From NCBI GenBank assembly GCA_963837155.1, contig CAWIMB010000002.1:2356001-2420000 (forward strand): DNA of 64,000 nucleotides, written 5' to 3'. Positions 1-9,758 of this stretch are shown here, one piece after another (position 1 is the stretch's first letter; each line of letters opens with the position of its first letter). The notes beneath the pieces are model-generated. The model was given only the letters and a program-made list of their open reading frames with translations, made no database searches and was not told the origin of the DNA. The stretch comes from DASQHW01 sp963837155 (GTDB taxonomy: Bacteria > Actinomycetota > Acidimicrobiia > IMCC26256 > PALSA-610). A program made the translations under genes and the position numbers.

Positions 1-2397
1 CGAACGGCATCGTGTCGCGCAGCACACCGATCACCGTGAAGCGGGTCACAAGACCGGTTTCGGGGTCACGGACCTCGACGGGTACCGGATCGAACGTCGG
101 ATCTTCGGCGTAGAACCCCGAGAGCGTCATGTCGGTCAATGCCCCGAAGCTCCAGTTCCGCCGGTGCGGCACGATCCACGGGTCGACGACCGCGAGGGTG
201 CCGCCCTTGCCGATCGCGCTCCACACCTGGGCGTCGGTCGTGTAGCCGCGGGCCCGACTTCCCAATGCGTACGTGGTTGTTTTCGAGGAAGCCCTGGTCG
301 AATCCGTGCACCGGATAGTCGACAAACTTGTTCGTGCCCGCCTGACGCGCCTTCACCGGGATCGTCGAGATGCTCGCGACGGCGCGCACCGCGTGCGCGT
401 CGATGTTCTTGCTCGCGCGCAGTGCCGCCGACATGTCGGTGATCGGGCTTGCAGGCGACGTCATCGCACGCACGTCGAAGCCACCACCGAAGGTTTCCGC
501 ATTGTTCGACGCCGCGATGAACGAGCTGGGTGTCGTGATCCCGACGACGAGCGTGAACACGACCAACGTGAACATTGCGAGCGTCATGCCGGTCCGCAGC
601 CGGTTCCGCAGCGGGTAGGCCATGGAGATCTTCAGTACGGCGGACAGTGACCGGACGCGGCCCAGCACGGCCATGGTCGCGCCCGATCAAGGCGTCGGCG
701 TTGTAGATCACCGTCCACACCGCCCCGAGCACGATGAGCAAGCCGCCGACGACCCAGATCGAGAAGTCCATCTGCGCACCGGGAACGAGCGTCTCGACGA
801 CGCGGAACGGCAGCAGCCACACCACCACGATCGCGAGGCCGCCGACGGTGTACGCCACGCGATCGGGCACACGGAGCGCACGCAGCACGGGCACGGTCCC
901 GATCGCCACAGCGACAGGCCGAGCAGGAACGGCATCGTCTGCGCTGCCGCACGACCGTTCACCACGAGCAATGTGCCGAGCGTCAGCGGGATCGCGGCCC
1001 GGAGCCAGTCCGCGCCGGCGAGTGCGACGGGGCGGATCGGGAAGATTCCGCACCGCCGTCACGATGTTGAGGACACTCACGCGCCACGCGGAGAACGCGA
1101 CGACCAAGAACGTCAACAGCACGCCCATCGTGTACGCGATCAGCACGCTTTGCCATCTGACGGTGAAGTCGACGCTGATCGATTCGGTGGCGAACGCCTG
1201 TCCGATGCCGGCGACCATGGCCGAGCGACACGCCGACCCCGAGCAGCGCACCCACCGCGGCGGCGATCAGATCGTATGCCGCGCCCTCGAACAAGAATGT
1301 CTGCACGAGGTGTCCGCGTTGCGTGCCGATCGCCCGGGCGACGCCCATCTCGGTACGCCGTTCGGCGGCGAGCATCACGAAGATCAAGAAGATCAACAGG
1401 ATGCCGGCGGCGATCGAGAAGCTGCCGAAAGTGCTGAACATCGTCATGAACTGCGCTGCCCGGACTTGTCCGCGGCCTTCAGGCCGTCCTCCTTCAGCGC
1501 GCTGCGCTTCGAGGCCGAGCGGATCGAGCGTGCGGCGCGAGCGTGCGGACTACTGCGTCGGTGTGCGCGACACCGTCCGACTCGCCGCCCCGGTTCGAGA
1601 CGAGGATCGCGTCGATCTTGCCGACGGCACCGATTGCTCGCTGCACGTGCGCCAGCGGCAGCAACATCGCGGACGTGGCGGTACCGGCGCCCCGGTAGCG
1701 TGACGATGTCGGCGATGCGAAGCGGAAACACCTGTCCACCGACGAGCACCGCGATGGTGTCGCCCTGTCGCGCGCCGAGATGCATCCGCCGCATCGCGGT
1801 TGAAGAACACCGAGCCCGGCGGAGCGTCGCCGAGCTGCACCGGATCGGCCGTTGCTGCCGGTGATCGTGCCGAAGCCTGCGAGCCGAGCCGGGTCGGGCG
1901 CGAAGAGCTTGATCCGCGGCTCGGTCTGGCGCGACGTCTGGTCCTGCACGGCGACCGTGCGGACGATTGCCGGCATCACACCGTCGACAAGACCGCTGTC
2001 GTGCGCCGCTCGGTCGACTGTCGGCGACCACCCGCTCGTCGAAGAGCTGCACACCGGCCGTGCCCGGTGGTCGGGGCCGCTCGCCGACATCCGGCGTCGT
2101 GCCCTTCACCGTGATCCACTCGTCACTGTTGCCGAGCGTCGACAGCACACCCGATCGCACCGTGCGGCCCATCGTGTCGCCGGTGCCGAGCGCGGCGGCG
2201 ATGATCGCGGTCGCGAGCATCAGCCCGACGACGATCAACGCGCTCCGTCCGGCCCGGCGGCCGATGTTTCGCACCCCGAGACGGAAGAACACGAGGTTGC
2301 GGACGGCAAGCGCCGCGATCAGTGCAATACCGAGCCCGACGAGGACCGACAAGGTGACGGCGAGCGCATCGATCGGGATCCCGAAAACCGATCGCAT
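1..2397 (-). pseudogene. MacB/FtsX-type ABC transporter permease, partial and multiply frameshifted
   Basis: Integral membrane subunit of an ABC exporter. The N terminus (ATG at 2397) has a hydrophobic stretch, then the FtsX-like segment LGVRNIGRRAGRSALIV and a second helix. Later fragments in other frames keep the family order: a periplasmic region (about 2090-1500), the segment MLAAERRTEMGVARAIG at about 1380-1320, which is the classic FtsX cytoplasmic loop, further helices to about 1050, and a second FtsX repeat starting near 660 (YPLRNRLRTGMTLAMFTLVVF). The frame changes at least seven times in 2.4 kb, and the 3' end lies beyond the window. The ATPase lies upstream with one small gene between them, so the three form one operon. 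Whether this is a real pseudogene or poor sequence at a contig end cannot be decided here. Confidence 0.75.
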
Positions 2398-2401
2398 GAC
2401 T

Positions 2402-2725
2402 TCACCTCACCTCGAGTGCGACAGGCCGATCGACGTACACGACCTCGTAGCGCTCACGTCCGGGAGGGGAACGGAACAACGTGGCGAAGCGGCCGAGCGC
2501 CTCCGCGTAGAACGGCTGCTCGCTCGCTTCGATCGCGGCTTGCGCTTCTGTGTCCCACAGCGACAGCAGCGCGCCCTTCCCTTCGGGCGTCGTGAGCACG
2601 AAGACGCCGCGGTAGCCGGATTGCTCCTCGAGCCGCGGCGCGATCTCGTCCTCGAATTGCGCGAGCGCGGCGTCCATGCTGGTGCGGACCGTGTCGATCT
2701 CAAGCAGCGTCAGTCGCGCGTACAT
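2402..2725 (-). CDS. Small dimeric alpha/beta-barrel (ABM-like) protein
   Basis: A 107-residue soluble protein beginning MYARLTLLEID. The ferredoxin-like pattern, with an early beta strand and helix, a central GYRGVFVLTT strand and a closing strand YEVVYVDRP, resembles antibiotic-biosynthesis-monooxygenase-like or stress-response dimeric barrels, which often bind small molecules or haem. No catalytic residue can be named. It lies between the ABC ATPase and permease genes, overlapping the ATPase end by about 26 bp and ending 4 bp before the permease start, so it is co-expressed with the exporter. A role in sensing or binding the exported compound is inference from position only. Confidence 0.6.
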   Translation of the reverse strand: MYARLTLLEIDTVRTSMDAALAQFEDEIAPRLEEQSGYRGVFVLTTPEGKGALLSLWDTEAQAAIEASEQPFYAEALGRFATLFRSPPGRERYEVVYVDRPVALEVR

Positions 2726-3399
2726 GTCGTGCCTCCATCAATTGTTCCTCGACGACGCTGCCGTCGAGCATGCGAACGATCCGATCCATGCGGCGCCCGA
2801 CTGCGATGTCGTGCGTGACGACGACGAACGTCAACCCTCGGTCTTCGTTGAGCCGGCGCATCAGCGCGACGGTCTCGTCGGCGCCTTCGCTGTCGAGGTC
2901 GCCGGTCGGTTCGTCGGCCCACACGATCGCGGGGTCGTTTACGAGCGCACGGGCGATCGTCACCCGCTGGCGCTGACCGCCCGAGAGCTCGTCGGGCACG
3001 TGGCGCGCTCGATCCTCGAGACCGACGAGCGCGAGCGCTTCCATCGCGCGCTGACGAGCTTCTCGCATCCGAACCCGCGCCACGAGCAGCGGGAGCTCGA
3101 CGTTCTCGACCGCCGATCAGCACGGGCATCAGGTTGTAGAACTGGAAGACGAATCCCATGCGGCGGGCGCGGTAGTCGGTGCGTTCGTGATCCGACATCG
3201 ACGCCAGCGACCGGCCTTCGATCTGCACGTCGCCGCCGTCGATCGCATCCAATCCCGAGAGGCAGTTCAGCAACGTCGTCTTCCCGCAGCCGCTCGGGCC
3301 CATGATCGCCACCATCTCGCCACGGGTGACTCGCAAATCGACGCCTTGCAGGGCGTCGACCCGCACCGAACCGGTGTCGTAGATCTTCTTGCACACCAT
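2700..3399 (-). CDS. ABC transporter ATP-binding protein, MacB/LolD type (one frameshift)
   Basis: ATPase partner of the adjacent FtsX-type permease. The order is canonical: Walker A GPSGCGKTTLL near residue 34, Q-loop VFQFYNLMPVL, then, after a one-base frameshift near 3105, signature ELSGGQRQRVTIARAL, Walker B AIVWADEPTGDLDSE and H-loop VVTHD. The text ENVELPLL that normally follows the Q-loop is readable in the new frame, so an extra base in a GGCGG run explains the break. The ATG at 3399 is used here, but a GTG at 3427 gives a better family N terminus (NQDPIVEADG) if one base is missing near 3398. The C terminus overlaps the small barrel gene. Confidence 0.85.
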
Positions 3400-3567
3400 C
3401 CGCTTCGACGATCGGGTCTTGGTTCACGTGGATGCCTCCCGTGTCGGCGTTCACGTCCAGCGTGCGCCCACGGGGCCGGCGGGACCCAGAGACGAAAGGC
3501 CTCGGCTGCACCGGCGAAAGACATCGTTCCGCGACGAATTCGCCGCCGACTACGCTCGTTTCCACCT

Positions 3568-4613
3568 GTGGAACACGTCGCCGGACACCGCGGGGAGCTC
3601 ACCGATCAGCTGCTGATCAGCGTCATCGACGCGGCGCCCGACGGCATGGTCGTCGTCGACGACGAGGGCACGATCGAGTTCGCGAACCCGATGGCGGCGC
3701 AGCTCTTCGGCTACCCCCTCGAGGAGCTCGTCGGCCAGCCGGTCGAGGTTCTCCTCCCGGAATCGCTGCGCCTCGGGCACGTCGCCCATCGTGAGGGATA
3801 CACGAGCCATCCGCGGACGCGTGCGATGGGATCCGGCCTCGACCTGCGGGGCCGCCGTCGTTCAGGAGAGGAGTTCCCGGTCGAGATCGCGCTGAGTCCC
3901 GTGCGCGTCGGGCGGGCGGACCTATGTCATCGCGATCGTCCGCGACGTCACCGAACGCCGCGCCGCGGGCGACGAGCTCGATGCGCGCGCACGAGCAACT
4001 TGCGCTCGTCGACGACCGGGAGCGGATCGCCCGGGACTTGCACGACACCGTGATCCAGCGGCTGTTCGCGGTCGGCCTCTCCTTACAGGGGGCACTCGGC
4101 GGAATCTCCGAGCCCAAGACCATCGATCGTCTCGAAACCGCGATCGACGAGATCGACGGCACCATCCGTGATATCCGAACATCAATCTTCAGTCTCCATG
4201 CCCGCCGTATGCCGACCGCGGGCGTGCGCGATGACATCCTCGCGACGGCTCGCGAGGCCGGCCGCGCATTGGGATTCGAGCCGCACGTGGTCTTCAACGG
4301 ACCCATCGACTCGGCGACGCCGGAGGCGGTACGCGGGCACCTCGTGCCGACACTCCGTGAAGCGCTGTCGAACGTCGTGAAGCATTCCTCGGCAACTCAT
4401 GTTTCCGTCGACGTCAGCGTCACCGCCGACGAGGTGCTCCTCGAGGTGGTCGATGACGGCGTTGGAGTTCCCGCGGATGGCACGCACGGCGGCCGCGGTC
4501 TGGGGAACATGACCGAGCGAGCACTCGCCCTCGGCGGGCAGTGCGAGATACGCCGGCGCGACAGCGGTGGAACCGTCTTCGCATGGCACGTGCCGCTGAA
4601 GTTGGTCATTTAG
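3568..4613 (+). CDS. PAS-domain sensor histidine kinase, DosS/NarX-like (two frameshifts)
   Basis: Signal-transducing kinase. A PAS domain comes first (SVIDAAPDGMVVVDDEGTI and ANPMAAQLFGYPLEELVG), followed by a HisKA_3 dimerisation region with the phospho-acceptor box ERIARDLHDTVIQRLF and a HATPase_c domain (VVDDGVGVPADG, GGRGLGNMTERA). The H-box closely matches mycobacterial DosS/DosT, but the haem-binding GAF domains of those proteins are replaced by one PAS. Frameshifts at about 3915 and 3985 interrupt the linker, where VIAIVRDVTERRAAGDELDA is readable in a third frame. The GTG at 3568 is the best start seen, without a clear ribosome site. No regulator gene is adjacent; the DevR-like regulator at 13.1 kb is a possible partner (inference). 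Confidence 0.82.
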
Positions 4614-5186
4614 CCACTGCGCGAGCTTCGCGTGCGGGACGCGCGCCGAACGAGGTCGGGGTGCGGCAAGACGCACAAGGCTGAGCAGTAACACGACGGT
4701 GAGCGTGGCGGTGCATGCAAGCACGAATACTGGCTGGCGCGTGTCCGTCCCGGTAGTCAATGCGTGAATCGTCGCCGTCAAGAACAAGACGTAGCTGGAG
4801 AGGTGCACGGCGTGCCACACCCGCCGCGGGAGGTGCTTCATCAGCAGCGATGTCACCTCGACCGCGAGGAGCACCCACAGCGAAATCACGCCCCATGCCA
4901 CTGCCACGGGTCGCCATCGCGACACGAACGGCACGAGTACGTCGGCCGCACCGAAATGCACATAGGAGTCGGCGACGAGCGTCCCGACGTGCACGCCCGT
5001 GAACACCACCGCGGTGCCGCCGAGAAATCGGTGCAGGTCGGTGAGCCACTTCGGGCTCGGTCGCCGGTCGAACACCCGCGTCGACAGCAGCAGACCCCAC
5101 ACCACGGCCGCCGCGAGCAGCGCCCATGCGACGATCCCGCTCGAACGTGCGAGATACCACCACGCATGGTTGTGTGACGCTGTCAT
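4606..5186 (-). CDS. Ferric-reductase-like transmembrane haem protein
   Basis: A polytopic membrane protein of about 190 residues with the ferric reductase/YedZ-like transmembrane fold. There are around five helices, with paired histidines suited to bis-His haem ligation (TDLHRFLGG, FTGVHVGTL, WHAVHLSSY, ATIHALTTG). It starts at ATG 5186 inside an ATGA overlap with the end of apbE, so the two are translationally coupled. Members of this family move electrons across the membrane, often with ApbE-flavinylated partners. In the sequence as given the frame runs on to 4182, antisense to the kinase gene; a natural end at the stop at 4606 requires one indel near 4700, so the C terminus is uncertain. 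Confidence 0.72.
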
Positions 5187-6094
5187 GCTGCAACGTCCGC
5201 AAGACGCGGGTCGAGCACGAGATTGCCGTCGTCGTCGACGGTCGCGACGAGCGCCTGCAGCGAGGTTCCGGCGCTTGGATCGAGACCGCCGACGAGCACG
5301 GCCTTGGTGACGACCTCGGCCCACCAGCCGTCGTTCGCCACCGCGGTCACCGTTGCGTGCCGTGTCATTGCAGGCCGGCCGACCGCGGGGTCGATGAGGT
5401 GGTGCGCGGGGCCGTCGGCCGTCAACCACCGTCGATGCACGCGGCTGCTGGTCGCGACCGCGCCGTCGGCGATGCCGAATCGAAAGAGCTGGACGCCCGC
5501 GGCGGCGGGGTCGTCGACGGCGATGCTCCATACGTCACCAGCGGGTGCTTCGCCGCGCACGCGCAGGTCGCCACCGACATTGACGAGCGCTCCGGCCGCG
5601 CCCGCGTCGAGCAACTCGGCAGTCACGAGGTCAGCGGCGAGACCCTTGCCGATGCCGCCGGGGTCGAGCTCCACGCCCGCGGGGAGTGTGATCGTCCCGA
5701 GTCGCGGATCGCATTCGATCCCGGCACAGCCGGGCGCAGGTGCATCGCAATGTGGAGCTCGACGCACCATCGCATGCGCGGCCACGTCCGCGAAGTCGCG
5801 GTCGTAGCCGGTAGCGCGCAACGCGGGCAGCACGGTCGGGTCGAACAACCGGTTGGTCCGTTCCCAGCCCTCGATCGCACGCGAGACGAGCTCGATCGTG
5901 TCGCCGGAGACGAGCACATGCTCGCCGGGCATCGTGTTGAGGCGGCTCAGCTCACTGTTGGGCAGGAACCGACTCCATCGCCGCTCGAGCTGATCCACGC
6001 GAGCGACGGCGTCGTCGAGCAGTGTCGCAGCACCGCCGACGACAACGACCTGCGCGTCGGTGCCCATCGCGCGAAAGCGACGTTCAACTGGCAT
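5183..6094 (-). CDS. apbE: ApbE family FAD:protein FMN transferase
   Basis: A 303-residue intact ORF. Enzymes of this family split FAD and attach FMN through a phosphoester to Ser/Thr of exported electron-transfer proteins, with Mg2+. Diagnostic segments are visible: the N-terminal RRFRAMGTDA, the central LDPGGIGKGLAAD, VNVGGDLRVRGEAP, VATSSRVHRRW, and HHLIDPAVGRPA. No clear lipoprotein signal is present, so it may work in the cytoplasm or have an unrecognised export route. It overlaps the upstream proline-rich gene by 11 bp and the downstream haem membrane protein by 4 bp. No FMN-acceptor motif of the usual D-x-x-[ST]-G-A-[ST] kind was found in neighbouring proteins, so its substrate may be encoded elsewhere. 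Confidence 0.9.
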   Translation of the reverse strand: MPVERRFRAMGTDAQVVVVGGAATLLDDAVARVDQLERRWSRFLPNSELSRLNTMPGEHVLVSGDTIELVSRAIEGWERTNRLFDPTVLPALRATGYDRDFADVAAHAMVRRAPHCDAPAPGCAGIECDPRLGTITLPAGVELDPGGIGKGLAADLVTAELLDAGAAGALVNVGGDLRVRGEAPAGDVWSIAVDDPAAAGVQLFRFGIADGAVATSSRVHRRWLTADGPAHHLIDPAVGRPAMTRHATVTAVANDGWWAEVVTKAVLVGGLDPSAGTSLQALVATVDDDGNLVLDPRLADVAA

Positions 6095-6472
6095 GGCTGG
6101 TCGTGACCGGAGGCGCCGGAGCCGGAGCCGGAGCCGGCGTCACGACCGGAGCCGGTGCCGGCGCGACGACGGCGGGAATCGTTGGTGACGGCGCGGGGAA
6201 ATCGTGTGTGCGACAGGACGGCTCGCGACGGGCGCGGTCGTTCCAAGCGTGGGCAACGGCGCGGCAGCCGCTTTCCGACGCGGCGCAAGCGTGATGCGCG
6301 CCCTCGCGGGCCGGACAGCCGCGGCCGCCACTCGTGCGCTGTTCGCAGCCGAGGCCATCATGCCACTGAGCCCGAGCGTCGCCGAGACCGCGAGGCCGCC
6401 GGCGAGCACACGCGCACCGGCGGCCGCGTGTCCGCGCTTGCGTCGTCGCGGTGGTTGCTTGACGTCAGTCAT
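6084..6472 (-). CDS. Pro/Ala-rich single-pass anchored protein (frameshifted)
   Basis: Starts at ATG 6472 (MTDVKQPPRRRKRG), with a positively charged N terminus and one hydrophobic segment (VLAGGLAVSATLGLSGMMA) typical of an uncleaved signal anchor. After a frameshift near 6205 the tail reads as an alternating Pro-Ala-Pro-Val repeat (VVAPAPAPVV, then TPAPAPAPAP) and stops at 6084. Such tails form extended, wall-spanning linkers. It overlaps the preceding anchored protein by 8 bp and apbE by 11 bp, so it is part of the flavin/haem operon. No catalytic domain or flavinylation motif is seen; a structural or docking role at the cell surface is inference. Confidence 0.6.
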
Positions 6473-6897
6473 CGCGCTCCGCGACGTCGTCGCTCTTCTC
6501 CTTCGCATGTGCGTCATCGTCTTCCTTCACGTGCGCCGGGCTTGCCGTACTGTGCGCGACCGGAGGAACGATTGGGTTCTGGACGACGGCTGGAGGCGCG
6601 ACGTTCGGTGCGCTTTGCGCCCAAGGTGTCGTGGTCGGGGCAGCGATGCGTGTCTCGATCGGATCGCGCTCGGGCTGGGTTGGCGGAGGTCCGGCGGCCG
6701 GCGGCGCCGCGGATCTTGCCTTGGTCACAGGCATGAGGCGCTGATCGATCGGCTGGAACGACCCGACGTGATCGGCGCGCTCGGGTACCGAAGATGCCAT
6801 TGGCAACAGCGAACGCAGTGCTCGTTGCGAACAGCGCCGCCGAAACCGTGATTGCGGCGCCCACCGTCCGGCTGCGCACTCGAGATTTCTGCGTCAT
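6465..6897 (-). CDS. Exported Pro-rich protein, first gene of the apbE operon (frameshifted)
   Basis: ATG at 6897 opens a protein with an apparent signal sequence or anchor (TVGAAITVSAALFATSTAFA). After one frameshift near 6790 the frame continues through a short segment (ADHVGSFQPIDQRLMP) and a low-complexity Pro/Ala/Thr region, and ends with a charged tail (KEDDDAHAKEKSDDVAERDD) at 6465. The hydrophobic N terminus and disordered composition suggest an extracytoplasmic anchored protein. It begins 46 bp downstream of the RR-HK gene on the same strand. No family is recognised. The similar layout to the following gene suggests the two are diverged partners. Confidence 0.55.
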
Positions 6898-6943
6898 GTC
6901 GAGACCGTACGCAGCGGCAGGTTCTGCTCAGGTACGCGCTCGG

Positions 6944-9082
6944 TTAGGGCATGGCAAAAGCATCCGCGCCGGTGGCAACGTCTCCGGAAGCCGGGGCCTC
7001 GGGCAGCACCGCAACCGCGTCAATCCCCCCTGACGAGGCCGCGTCCAGACGGGCCGAACCACCCGACGCCTCGGCGAGGCGGCGCACGATCGCAAGTCCC
7101 AGACCCGAGCCGGCCTCAGATGCCTCGGGGCCGCGCCAGAAGCGATCGAACGCGCGCCGGCGCGCGTCCGCGTCCAAGCCTGGTCCTTCGTCAACGACGT
7201 GCAGCTCGATCCCGGACACCGAACGCACGATGCGCACGATGACGGTTTCGCCGGAACGGGAGACGTCGAGTGCATTGTCAAGGAGGTTGTCGACGAGTTG
7301 TTCGACGGCGCCCGGTATCGCGAGTGCCCGGGCGCGACCCGGAGTCTCCACAGCAAGTGCGACGCCGCGCGCCGACACGAGCTCGCGCCAGGCGTCCGCG
7401 CGGTTTCTGACCACCTCCGCGACGTCGACCGGCACGGGCGCCGACGTCTCCGAATCGCCGCGCTCGAGTGTGAGGAGACCGTCGACGAGCCGGCCCAAAC
7501 GGTTCACCTCTGCAATTGCGGCGTCGATGGCGGGCCGCTCCGCGTCGGACGCCGTCGTCTCGAGGTTCTCCAACCGCAAGCGCAGCGCGGTCAGCGGCGT
7601 GCGGAGCTGATGCGAAGCATCGGCGACGAATCGCTTCTCGGCATCGAGCACACTCGTGACGCGCGTCGCCATCCGGTTGAACGTCGCAGCGAGATGCCGA
7701 AGCTCCTGCGGGCCGTATGCCTCGTCGGCGCGCATCTCGAGCTCTCCGCTCGCGAGGCGGTCGGTTGCCTCCTCGAGGCGTCGCACAGGACGTGTGATGC
7801 TGCGCGCCACCAGGAACGCGGCGATGGTGACGGCGACGAGCACGGCGAGACCCAGTAACGTCATCTGCGCCCAGACGCGCCGCACCCTCGCGTCGAGCGT
7901 CGCGGTCGGGTACGTGATGCGCACCGCCCCATTCACGCGACCGTCGTCGTTTGTCGGCACCGCGACGTAGAGAAGGTGTGTACCGACGGTATTCGAGTAC
8001 CGGCTCCCGTCGACCCGGTTGCCACCGAGAGCTTGCTGAATCTCCGGCCGCGAGGAGAAGTCAATCGGGGGACCCTCCGGGGCGTCGGTGTCGAAGATGC
8101 TGCTGCCCGCGGTGTCGACGACGATCACGCGACCCCCCGTGCGTGTCGCGTACGCGAGGATCTGTGCCGCGGGGAGCGCGCTGTTGCTCTGCCGCGGCGC
8201 CTGTACCGTCGCGGCGATCGTGTCGGCATCGCGTTCGATCTCGAAGAGCAAGCGATCACGCTCACGATGCGCGAACGTCAATCCCAGCGGAATACCGAAA
8301 AGGGCAAGGCCGAAGAGCGTGATCGTCAGGTAGGTGACGAGCAATCGGCGTGTCATCGCGGCATCGAATCGGTATCCGACGCCTCGGACCGTCGTGATCC
8401 AATCGGGATGGCCGAGTTTCTTGCGAAGCGACGCGATGTGCACGTCAAGCGTCTTCGTCGGCCCCCACCAATGCTCGTCCCACACCTCCTCGATGAGTCG
8501 CTGCCGGCGCACGACCGCGCCGGCGTCCTCGGCGAGCTTGGCCAAGAGATCGAACTCCTTGGGCGTGAGCGTGACCTCGGTCCCGGATACCGACACGCGT
8601 CGGGAGCGTCGATCCAGCGTCAGCGGCCCGATCTCTTGGGGTTGGTCTGCCGTGCCGGCCTCCATCCGCGCCAACGAGCGGCGCAGCACCGCGTGCATGC
8701 GTGCGACGAGCTCGCGGAAACCGAACGGCTTCACGACGTAGTCGTCGGCGCCGAGCTCGAGCAGCAACACCCGTTCGAGCTCCGCGCCCCGCGCGGTCAG
8801 CACAATGATCGGCGTGTCACCGCGGGCTCGCAACGTCCGGCAGACATCCACACCGTCGATGTCGGGGAGACCGAGATCGAGCAACACGAGATCGATCTCC
8901 TCGGTGCTGCGCAACGCCTCGCCGCCGGTGCGGGCAACAGTGACATCGAAGCCGGAGCGCTCGAGACCTTCGACGAGGGGCGCGACGATCGCAGCCTCGT
9001 CCTCGACGACGAGCAGGCGCGGCCGGCTCGAGACGCAGGTCGCAGTCTGCGACGCTCCATCAAGCTCGTCGGTGCCGTTCAT
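6944..9082 (-). CDS. OmpR-type response regulator and histidine kinase read as one 712-residue ORF
   Basis: Residues 23-135 form a receiver domain (acidic pair E27/D28, phospho-acceptor D69, T96, K118). Residues 150-240 form an OmpR winged helix ending at RGVGYRF. From M243 a complete classical kinase follows: TM1 (250-272), an extracytoplasmic sensor loop, TM2 (405-427), HAMP, the H-box with H491 (DASHQLRTPLTAL) and a HATPase_c domain with NLLDNALD and GSGLGLAI. Normally these are two proteins. At the junction the kinase start is ATGA, with TGA in the +1 frame, exactly the 4-bp overlap expected between separate genes, so a one-base deletion just before it could have created the fusion. It probably controls the downstream apbE operon and itself. 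Confidence 0.85.
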   Translation of the reverse strand: MNGTDELDGASQTATCVSSRPRLLVVEDEAAIVAPLVEGLERSGFDVTVARTGGEALRSTEEIDLVLLDLGLPDIDGVDVCRTLRARGDTPIIVLTARGAELERVLLLELGADDYVVKPFGFRELVARMHAVLRRSLARMEAGTADQPQEIGPLTLDRRSRRVSVSGTEVTLTPKEFDLLAKLAEDAGAVVRRQRLIEEVWDEHWWGPTKTLDVHIASLRKKLGHPDWITTVRGVGYRFDAAMTRRLLVTYLTITLFGLALFGIPLGLTFAHRERDRLLFEIERDADTIAATVQAPRQSNSALPAAQILAYATRTGGRVIVVDTAGSSIFDTDAPEGPPIDFSSRPEIQQALGGNRVDGSRYSNTVGTHLLYVAVPTNDDGRVNGAVRITYPTATLDARVRRVWAQMTLLGLAVLVAVTIAAFLVARSITRPVRRLEEATDRLASGELEMRADEAYGPQELRHLAATFNRMATRVTSVLDAEKRFVADASHQLRTPLTALRLRLENLETTASDAERPAIDAAIAEVNRLGRLVDGLLTLERGDSETSAPVPVDVAEVVRNRADAWRELVSARGVALAVETPGRARALAIPGAVEQLVDNLLDNALDVSRSGETVIVRIVRSVSGIELHVVDEGPGLDADARRRAFDRFWRGPEASEAGSGLGLAIVRRLAEASGGSARLDAASSGGIDAVAVLPEAPASGDVATGADAFAMP

Positions 9083-9125
9083 CCCTACGCGACCTCCTCC
9101 ATATCAACGCGCATCAACCCACAGC

Positions 9126-9743
9126 TCAGGGGTTGTTGAAGACAACATCGATACCACGCGTGTGGTGATCCACCTCGCGGAGTGCCGCCGACATCCGCAC
9201 CGACGCCATGCTCTTCGTCGCTTCGTCAAGGTGCCCGGCACCGCTGATCTCCACGGCGAGCACACCGCGGCGGCGACGCACCGCAACGAGCGGCGCACAT
9301 CGAATGCCTCTGCGATCGAGGACGACGCGTAGGGCACGCGACGCCGCCGCGGTGTGCTCACCGAGTGGGGCATGGGCTGCTCGCTCGCACGCGTCCACGA
9401 CGTCGTGCGTGCGGTCCAAGACGACCGCATATCCGTCGTACGGGTTCAGGACCGCGGAACCGGCTACGACAACCGGGATGCGCTGGCGAAGCGCACACAC
9501 CACACCGTCCTCTTGCGGCGCTGGCTGTGACCGCGGGCGCGAACGCACGTCGAGGGCGACATCAACGATCGCCGCTTCGAGCGGGCATTGCATTCCTCTG
9601 ACAAGCGCATTGCACGGGAACGCAGCCGCGCCGGGTTCATGGCATCGAAGTACCGTGTGGCCGGCCGTCGTGAGCTCGTCACGCGTGGCGTCGGCACCGC
9701 CTCGCTCGCTTTCGAGCACGAGCACGTTCAGCTTTTCGGTCAT
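9126..9743 (-). CDS. Receiver-like protein of unknown function
   Basis: A 205-residue protein. Its first part (LNVLVLESERGGADATRDELTTAG) has the beginning of a CheY-like fold, but the acidic pocket and a clear phospho-acceptor Asp-Leu-Pro segment are not conserved (AAIVDVALDV is the best candidate). The second half has two beta-rich stretches (LRVVLDRRGIRCAPLVAV, RRGVLAVEISG) and ends VDHHTRGIDVVF. A strong ribosome site (GGAGGGTCCG) precedes the ATG. It is the last gene of the CBS-PPOX unit, 15 bp after the PPOX gene, and probably shares the DosR-like box at 10642. I do not recognise the family beyond the receiver-like start. Confidence 0.5.
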   Translation of the reverse strand: MTEKLNVLVLESERGGADATRDELTTAGHTVLRCHEPGAAAFPCNALVRGMQCPLEAAIVDVALDVRSRPRSQPAPQEDGVVCALRQRIPVVVAGSAVLNPYDGYAVVLDRTHDVVDACERAAHAPLGEHTAAASRALRVVLDRRGIRCAPLVAVRRRRGVLAVEISGAGHLDEATKSMASVRMSAALREVDHHTRGIDVVFNNP

Positions 9744-9758
9744 CGGACCCTCCGGAGG

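Noticed and set aside
6100..6180. Tandem GGAGCC-type repeats as a DNA repeat element
   Set aside because: They simply encode the Pro-Ala repeat of the anchored protein.
8049..8065. GGGACCCTCCGGGG resembling a DosR half-site
   Set aside because: It lies inside the kinase coding region and lacks the right half of the palindrome.
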